In this document: piece after piece, positions 56,886-64,000 of the stretch
Position numbering within the stretch: position 1 is the first letter of the stretch
How the letters are laid out: every line of letters starts with the position of its first letter
Assembly (NCBI RefSeq): GCF_030272615.1
Contig: NC_081407.1
Coordinates: forward strand, 438,743,230 to 438,807,229
Length of the DNA stretch: 64,000 nt
Origin: Cryptomeria japonica
Lineage: Eukaryota > Streptophyta > Pinopsida > Cupressales > Cupressaceae
Direction of reading: 5' to 3'
Notes under the pieces: generated by a model
The model's input: the letters and a program-made list of their open reading frames with translations, nothing else
The model's database searches: none
What the model was told of the DNA's origin: nothing
Position numbers and translations under genes: made by a program

Positions 56886-57230
56886 TTGTCTCCATCTTTG
56901 GGTAAGAATTTAATTATAGCCTTATTGATTTCGTTCCCCAGAGCGCCATTCCTCAATGCATTATTGTATACTTTGAACATATCATATGTTACCCAAGTCA
57001 TGTGAGCCTTGTAGAATTCAATTAGGAGGCCATCGGCTGCAAGAGACTTCCCATTACTAAAAGAGAGGATGACATCCCTAATCTCACTTTAGGAGATCTT
57101 CCCAACCTGGTCTATCATGCTCAGGGTGATTTTCCTTAGGATCATTCTTTTGCATAATTCTTGGGCATATTGATACTCTACCTTTCTATCTTCAACAATA
57201 AATTTCTTGTTGGTTGGTTGGATTCATTAT
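56886..57230 (-). pseudogene. LINE I remnant (right part): start of the reverse transcriptase region
   Basis: Minus strand reads, from about 57140, SMIDQVGKIS, a stop, SEIRDVILSFSNGKSLAADGLLIEFYKAH, then WVTYDMFKVYNNALRNGALGNEINKAIIKFLPKDGD. This is the segment just before and at the first polymerase motif of L1-type ORF2 (E-I-x-x-A-x(7)-K-x(2)-G-x-D-G). It ends exactly at the LTR of E. The polymerase core between this piece and the one ending at 17764 is missing from the window. Confidence 0.8.
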
Positions 57231-57932
57231 TGTTTGCTGGAGTATTGTTTAGCAAGATTCATCTTCCATTCTCATTATTTTCTCAAGTTTTGAGGTAAAG
57301 TTCATTATCCTCTTTTCTTATCCTTTGATTTTCTTTATTTGAAATGGAAAAATGTTGTGATTGGGATCTTTCATTTCAATTTGGAAGTGGATTCAATTTT
57401 TGGTTTTGATTACGAAGTTATATGTTAAAATGTGTTCATTTCCATTGTGAAATTTGGGTCTACTTTTAGGTTTTGTGGTCTTTTTTGTTTGTTTTTGTGT
57501 CTTGGGATTGAATTGATGGTGTTTCTGGAAGGTAAACAAGCACCCCTAAAATGGGTCTTGGCTTGATGTTGCCTTCAGAGTTCGTTCAATGCTTGTTTAT
57601 GAATCCCAAGTCATCCCTTTGCAACTACACATTTTGTTGGTGCAAGTGCATAGTAACAAACATCAAATGTGTAGTAACAGTCATCAATTATGCATCATTA
57701 GCTAGCATATTCACAACTTAAGCCCACACTTGTGTAGGACTTAGGTCTTATGTGCAAGTTTATAGTTTTGGCCCTATTTGGCCTTGTTTTGATCAGTTTG
57801 GTTCCTTAGAGCATTCTAGAGGCTTGCATCGGTCATTTACCCTATTGATCCTATGTTTTGGGGTCTATATGATCTATATTGGATTGATTTATGTTCAATA
57901 TGTTCATCCCTAGGAATGATTGTGAAAGAATA
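57231..57932. other. AT-rich DNA, no gene seen
   Basis: It contains no supported reading frame or RNA gene. The first bases could be upstream LINE I sequence too decayed to read. Confidence 0.45.
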
Positions 57933-58924
57933 TGTTGAACACATGGCAAGACTGAGAGGGGGGGTGAATTAGTCTGGAAATTCAAAACAAATTAATTATA
58001 AACAACACCAACTAACATACCAAAAACACATAAATCATCTACACATGAGTATCAACCATCAACACATGAACACCAGATTTACATGGAAAACCCAAACAAG
58101 AAAAAACCACGGCAAGAATCTAATTCATAATATGAATAAGAATGATTACAAAGTTTTAGGCTTACTATCAAAAAGCAACAACACAAGGAAAGATACAAGG
58201 ACTTGCACAATCGAGGCTCACTGCTTCAGGGCAAGACACACTGTTGTTGAAGAACTCGCTGTTAATCATAAATGACGGGAATAGCGAAATTGAAACTTAG
58301 AAGGATTCTCTTGAACATGAAATTATCCTTGAACAATTGGATCAAGCGACCAACATCATGCCAAACATCTTTGATAACCTCTACTCTTACAACACACTGT
58401 CTTACTAAATATATCACCTTCAAAGGATAATGTGAAGTGTAAACACCTGAGGTCGGCCAAACTTGGAGTAAACATCATTGAACTTTGAAACCATGCCTCT
58501 AGAGTCCAAGAACTCATGCCAATTGAATAGAATGAAGCTAAGGACATTACCAAATTATAGCCAAAATTGCAACACTAGAAGCCATAAAGCGAAGAAATGT
58601 AAAGCATGCATTTCACATGAAAACAATGTTAAACACCGTCACAAACTAGTGAATGCAACTTCCTTAACACTACAATCGAAGCACCAAAGCTTGAATCTAG
58701 CACCTCTAAACACTTCTTAACAAATAACGAATCCATAGATCATCCTGAAACATCCCGGTTACGTGTAGAATACATGTTAACATGCGCAAAAAATAGATGT
58801 ACAATATAGAAGAACTGCGGAGAAAATCTCTTAGCACAACTACATAGGAAATTCAACATCAATTATACCAACTAGTCACTAATGCTAACAAAAGCATGTT
58901 GACATCAATGAGAACACATCAACA
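57933..58924 (-). repeat. LTR G: copia-type LTR, minus strand, 992 bp
   Basis: On the minus strand it begins TGTTGATGTGTTCTC, has an internal CAGTGAGCCTC stretch, a TGCCGTGGTTTTTTC and GGGTTTTCCATG stretch, and ends with a C-run, CTCTCAGT, then GCCATGTGTTCAACA. This is the layout of the D, E and F LTRs. Directly upstream on that strand GGGGAGAATGAGT could be a polypurine tract, so this is probably a 3' LTR whose internal region is lost. Five-base flanks (GAATA and ACTCA) do not match. Confidence 0.8.
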
Positions 58925-60280
58925 ACTCATTCTCCCCAAACTTGCAACACTAGAGAGACTACTAGAGTAACTCATGTTGAGGCTATGAAATGACATTCTT
59001 TCCTTCTTGTACTCTAGAACCCTATCCTATGTGGTTGTGTATAGAAGCGTCTGATGGAACCTTGTTATGTATCTTATCTCTCCTTGTGTATACCTTATGT
59101 TTCCTTGGATGTTGATGTTTTACTTGAGAGTTTACCTTGTTTTCTTGTGTGTTTAGGGCCTTGTGTCTATCTCTTGAGCACGATGGGGTGGACCTAAAGG
59201 TTCCACATGGTCAGGTGGTTGTTGCCAAACTCCATTGGGGACTGGTGGACTTGTTCATGTGCATTGGCATGATCTTGTCTTCTTCAGTCCAATACCTTTT
59301 TATTCATGATGCAAATTATTTAGTTATTGTAATTAGTATATATGACACGTATCATTGAGAAGCATTGTAATTGTATTGTTGTTATAACTTGAACACTCAA
59401 TAAGGAGGTTGAAGTAATCTAAATGAATGTATATAATAAGTAAGGTAATTTTAGAATAGCGTTTAAGTGGTTTGGTGTTGGTATCAACTACTCATATATG
59501 GATGGATGGATCTATCATATCTTTTGTTGAAAGGTTATCATAGGAACATTTGGTTTGGTGCTTAAAATGAACATAGTCATAGTTCTAGTTGTTCTTATAT
59601 TATGTGATGTTGTTATTTCATTTATGATTATGTATCTTAGATCTTGTTTAGGAGTGTTGCATGGTAACGGTGTTAGGGAACCCATAGGGGACATAGTTTC
59701 TATGTATGTTTGTCTTCCGCTTGTGCATTTGTAATGGTTAATTATATGATGAGTTAAAGATGTAATGAATTATGTTTAAAAAAAATATTGCTATGTTATT
59801 TTGTTTGATAATCATTAGTTCCTCTAGAAATGCTTAGTGAGGCGCTATAATCACTTTGATAATTTTCATGTTGATTGAGCATTGAATCTCAAAATGAAAG
59901 GTAAATTTATGTAATTGTTAAAGAAGAGAAAAAAGTTCTCTAGGAGCACTAAATGACCCTAATTCCCTAGGTGGAATATGTATGGAATCCAAGGTGGACT
60001 CAAATTAATGAGCATGTCTAGCAATTAACATTTCCCTAGCCTTATATTTGTAATGGACAATTTTATTGATGAATGTGATCTTGTTCTATAAAAAAAGCTA
60101 GATAGAGCACTAGAAATGATAGATTTATGTTAACCTACTAATATGTTCATTGTCTTGCATTTTTGTTGGAAGGTTAAAGTTAAGAATGATTATTTGTTAA
60201 TTCTCAGAATGTTGAAGTAGGCAATGATCTTATGTGTTATTGATAGGTACTTGTTTAGTCTCTCTCAAACAATTAATCAA
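58925..60280. other. AT-rich DNA, no gene seen
   Basis: A short frame at 59137-59358 is open but has no domain signature. No LTR, tRNA or LINE motif recognised past the purine tract next to LTR G. Confidence 0.45.
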
Positions 60281-60352
60281 ATTACTCACTTTACACTAAT
60301 ATTTTCCATTGACATTTGTCAGTGGAAAATAAATTAGTGTAAAGTGAGTAAT
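60281..60352. repeat. 72-bp fold-back (long inverted repeat)
   Basis: One arm starts ATTACTCACTTTACACTAA, the other ends TTAGTGTAAAGTGAGTAAT. The arms are about 33 and 35 bases, with one small gap and one mismatch, and a loop of about 4 bases. Length and structure resemble a minimal MITE or a decayed fold-back element. No clear target duplication seen. Confidence 0.85.
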
Positions 60353-61540
60353 TAGAAATGTAGATCTCTCTTATATGAATGAATAGTAGAACTATTGTAC
60401 ACTTTTGACATGGATAACTAGACAATTTTATATGTATGATGGTGCACATTTCTTGTCTCTATTCTTACTCCCATTGGAATGGACTAATTCGCTAAATGAC
60501 CATACATCAAATGTTATTGGCCAAGCTCATAAAAAAACAATGTATTCTCTTCCTTACCTTTACATTTTTTAATTAAAAAGTTAATTTATATTAATGAATA
60601 TATAATACACATGTATTTAATTAAAACTAGTTAAATTAGGAATTCATGTGCCCCATTTGATGTTGTTTTCTTGTTACTCATTAAGGGTCTTGTTATTCTC
60701 TCTTTCTTCTAGTCTATTGAAAGTGACATGCTAGCAATGTTTTGTGTGCAAATGCACAATGTTTTCACTCAATAATTATTTTCTATATAGGATGTACCAC
60801 TTAGATTGTAAGTCATCTATAATGTCATATTGTTATTTTACCCTTTAGTTTCTTCAACATGTACTATGCCATTGACATTAGGTGGCATTATGTGTGGCAA
60901 TAACATGTGTGTGCGCATTACATTATAATTTCTAATGATGTTTGCTCCAAAAAAAATTAAACTGCAGTTTTTCATGGTATTTGTCCATAGTTAAAAATAG
61001 GCAAACAAATCATATCCTACAATTCATTTATTGTGCTAGATCATTTAAGGATCAAGTTTGAGTGTTTAAGTTAAATGCAAGTTTAGCTACAATAACAAGA
61101 CAAAATAATCACCTTTTCTAAATAACTAGCATACCCATCTTTAGAGGAATTTAGGTAGAGTATGCCAAAATATATCATATCTATTCATTATTCCACTTAA
61201 AAACGTTAAAGTATTATATTGTAATTAATATTAAATTACTATTAAAATATGATTATATTATTATGTTTTAGTATATTATTGTTCTTATATATTTATATTT
61301 CCATTAAACCGTTTACAAAAGAAAAAAAAATTGTACCTAATTATGATTATTATATTATTATATTTCTATTAAGCTCTCGACAAAAGCAAAAAATCTATCA
61401 AAACTACATTATTATTAATATATTATCACATCATTATATTTTTATTTTATATTCGTTCTTATCCTTATCCTTAGGTTTTATGTAGGCTCACTTTCAATCC
61501 TCCATGGACCATAATCTATTATTATACTACTATTTTAGTC
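60353..61540. other. AT-rich DNA, no gene seen
   Basis: No recognisable frame, repeat or RNA gene. Confidence 0.5.

Positions 61541-61578
<38 letters not shown>
61541..61578. repeat. Compound AT/GT microsatellite
   Basis: Five AT followed by about fourteen GT dinucleotides, without interruption. Confidence 0.95.
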
Positions 61579-61580
<2 letters not shown>

Positions 61581-61679
61581 CGTTTATTCATGCATTTAAG
61601 TGTCACAAACATGCCAAATTAAATACTTCTAGTTTTTGTTGATAGATGTTTTTATATTTTTACGTGATTGTAATACACC

Positions 61680-62940
61680 TTCAACATGAATATAGTAGCT
61701 TGAGTAGGAAAAATGGTAGTTGGAGAATAGTCTCATTGAGAAGAAAGAATTATTGAATAATGTGCAAAAGAAATGAATAAATAATAAAACAAAGAATTGT
61801 ACTTTTGACTTTAAATTGACTAGAAAAAGGATGGTTGAAGAATAGTGTCTTCAAGTAGAATTATTGTAAAATGGTTCAATCTAAAGATAATGAGTAAAAC
61901 ATTTTTAAATCCAACTTGCAAAAACTGCAACTAGAATGTAAATATACAATACATACTAGGATAGAGGTGAAATTTAAGGTCACATTGAAGAAGGTGGATG
62001 AAAAAGATATCAGATTGAAGAGGCTAAGATGAAACCTTAAATTATTTTAAGAAATTAAAATTTAAAGACTATCTACCACAAGAAAATAAAGGATACTACT
62101 TATTATCTTAAGTATGGTAATTATTTGACGAGGAATGGTATTTTAAAAAGAGAAGAAACTTTGAAGAATGAGCTTAATCTATAATTAGCAACTAAAAAAT
62201 AACAAACCTAATTCGTAACAACTACAACTAAAATCTAAAAATTAAACTTCTAACTTTTTCTAATCAATTAAAGTTAAGAAAATGGTTCAACCACCATAAG
62301 AAAACAACTTATTCTAATTTTACTAATTATGAAAAAAGGAGGTTGAAGAATAGTCTCTTCAAGAATGAAAAATCATTGAACAATAAGATTAATTTAAATC
62401 CCAATGAGTGAGAAAATAACAAAGAAAGGGCTGTGCTATTTAAGTATACTATATTATTTACAAAGAAACACCAATAGAAGGAATCCTTCGTGAATGAACT
62501 TAAACTAAGTCCAAAAAGTTAAAAATAGAAAACCCAACTTATAAACATTACAACTAAAATCTAAAAATATAATTTGCAGCAAACATTAGGTATAAATTTA
62601 GGAGGCTCCAAAATAGAGACACGAGCTTTTAACTTCAAATCAATTCAAGTTAAAAAAAGTTTAGCCACTGCAAGTAAACAAAAGATTTTAAGTTTACTAA
62701 TTATGAAAAACGGAGGTTGGAGAATAGTCTCTTGAAGAAGGAAAAACCATTGGAGAATGAGCTTAATCTAAAGCCCAATGAGTGAGAAAATAACAAGCAA
62801 AAGATTGTACTTTTGAAACACAATATATTATTTACTAAAGAACTCCTAGAAATGAACCCTTTATAAATAACTTTAACTAGATCCAAAAATTAAAAATAAT
62901 AAACTCAACCTACAAAAACCACATTTAGAATATTATAAGC
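61680..62940. repeat. Diverged tandem repeat, about 370-bp unit
   Basis: The clearest pair starts GAAAAAAGGAGGTTGAAGAA at about 62331 and GAAAAACGGAGGTTGGAGAA at about 62704 (373 bases apart), with matching later parts (CCCAATGAGTGAGAAAATAAC; AAATCTAAAAAT). Older partial copies begin near 61708, 61821 and 61970. Units carry no frame. Confidence 0.78.
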
Positions 62941-63262
62941 AAGACTAGCTTTTATAAGCACAAGTGGGTGTACAACTATTGGACCATGTACAACTACTAG
63001 CCCTCTCTCCTATATGTTAGACTATTTTTGTTAAAATAATTGTTCCTATAAGTTGATTGTCCAAAAATTTATGATGGAGAGGTTTTATAAAAATCATATT
63101 GTAAAACATTGAAAAGCAACTCTCAACAATTTATTAATACTTTCTAATTAGTATTATATACAAACAGAGATATTATTTAATTTTTTCAATATATGTTAGA
63201 GCTGAGTGAAAATTGTGTGGATGGTGATGCCCCTAATTTCTCCATTGTTTGATGATTTTGTT

Positions 63263-63458
63263 CACATTTAACATTTGTTGTGACCAATTGATTTCTTCAA
63301 AATAAACATGAAGAACAAAGGGTAACATGATTTGTACAACAAAAGACATGATCATTTGTCCACATTTAACATTTGTTGTGACCATTTGATTTCTACAAAA
63401 TAAACATGAAGAACAAAAGAAAGCATGATTTGTATAACAAAAAACATAAAAGATATGT
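63263..63458. repeat. 98-bp tandem duplication
   Basis: Units start CACATTTAACATTTGTTGTG at 63263 and 63361 and share CAAAATAAACATGAAGAACAA and GCATGATTTGTA-type ends, with a few substitutions. Confidence 0.88.
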
Positions 63459-64000
63459 TGGCTCTACAATTTTTTTTTTAATTCTAGCCCTTAATTTGTA
63501 TTGTAGACCTTGAAAATATTTCCCTTGTTTAACCAACCAACCATGACATTGAGCAACAACCATAAAAGAATATATGAATGGTGTTATTGCAAGATAGTAA
63601 TAGCACTTTATTCCTACTTCCTTCTATTCAGTAGATAGAATCTAAGACGATTTGTACTTGGTGTAGATAAGTAGAACAGTCCCTTACCTCTGATGGTTTA
63701 CCCTATGAATCTCCAAAAGTATGCCAGATATAATTAAGACCTCATAAATGTTCATCCAATCAAACTCATTCCTAAACCTCCAAAGTGCAAACTAAACGTT
63801 GGAGACAGATTTGAAATTACACCTTAAGAATGACATAAAATCTCCCCAACCCAATTACAAGAAGAATCAGGGAAACATTTACCTTTTCAAAGGGAGGTGT
63901 AGGAAGCTCTCTTTTGAATAAATTGTTGCTTGCCCGGGAGGCCCTGTAACAGACATTGTGATGATCTGACTCGACTGAAAAAGCCTATGACCATTTTTTG
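63459..64000. other. AT-rich DNA at the window end, no gene seen
   Basis: No reading frame or RNA gene recognised on either strand. Confidence 0.5.

Noticed and set aside
57928-58929. LTR G as a complete solo LTR
   Set aside because: The five-base flanks differ and a purine tract adjoins one side, so a truncated element is more likely than a solo LTR.
59137-59358. 73-codon frame near LTR G
   Set aside because: No recognised motif and no coding context; may be a decayed internal region but cannot be supported.

Overview
The window is plant nuclear DNA made almost entirely of retrotransposons. I found no host protein gene, rRNA gene or tRNA gene. Clues for a plant are a Ty3/gypsy element with a C-terminal chromodomain, LINEs of the plant L1 type (DUF4283-like ORF1, and an ORF2 with an added RNase H), and primer-binding sites matching plant initiator tRNA-Met and, in one element, plant tRNA-Trp. 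The dense nesting of old, diverged elements fits a very large genome. A gymnosperm (conifer-like) source is my inference, not a demonstrated fact.

Layout. (1) 352-11887: a complete minus-strand chromovirus, element A, with 3.3-3.4 kb LTRs and a GGAAT target-site duplication (TSD). Its gag-pol is broken by stops and a frameshift. (2) 11893-16600: gene-poor AT-rich DNA with 61-bp and 79-bp tandem arrays. (3) 16620-57230: a nested complex whose base is a minus-strand LINE remnant (LINE I, at 16620-17764 and 56886-57230). Ty3/gypsy element B (from 17765) is inserted in it. B is interrupted in its reverse transcriptase gene by C, a small non-coding LTR element (21069-31219), and C's left LTR is interrupted by an 8-kb LINE (LINE J, 21821-29795). 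B is interrupted again in its integrase gene by Ty1/copia element D (32831-38800). B then joins a 5'-truncated Ty1/copia element E at about 39128. E is interrupted by the non-autonomous copia-like element F (39374-53861), which is interrupted by H (42773-50664), a gag-protease-only Ty3/gypsy element. (4) 57231-64000: AT-rich DNA with one inverted copia-type LTR (57933-58924), a fold-back element and several old tandem duplications.

Each insertion site was placed from matching LTR ends, short TSDs and reading frames that resume across the insertion: B across C (GAAGA), B across D (CACAT), E across F (diverged AGTAT/GGTAC), F across H (TTATG/ATATG), and C across LINE J (19-bp TSD with one mismatch).

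The most interesting content is accessory coding capacity. LINE J carries a third reading frame of about 570 codons downstream of its RNase H. F has no pol but carries a long accessory reading frame of about 1,090 codons. The two accessory frames share a short motif of the form K-I-x(5)-V-x(2)-V-T-G-L-x(3)-G although they sit in unrelated retroelement classes. D, F and H look like separate examples of elements reduced to gag plus cis signals, or nearly so. No reading frame in the window is fully intact. All functional statements are family-level inference from sequence read by eye.
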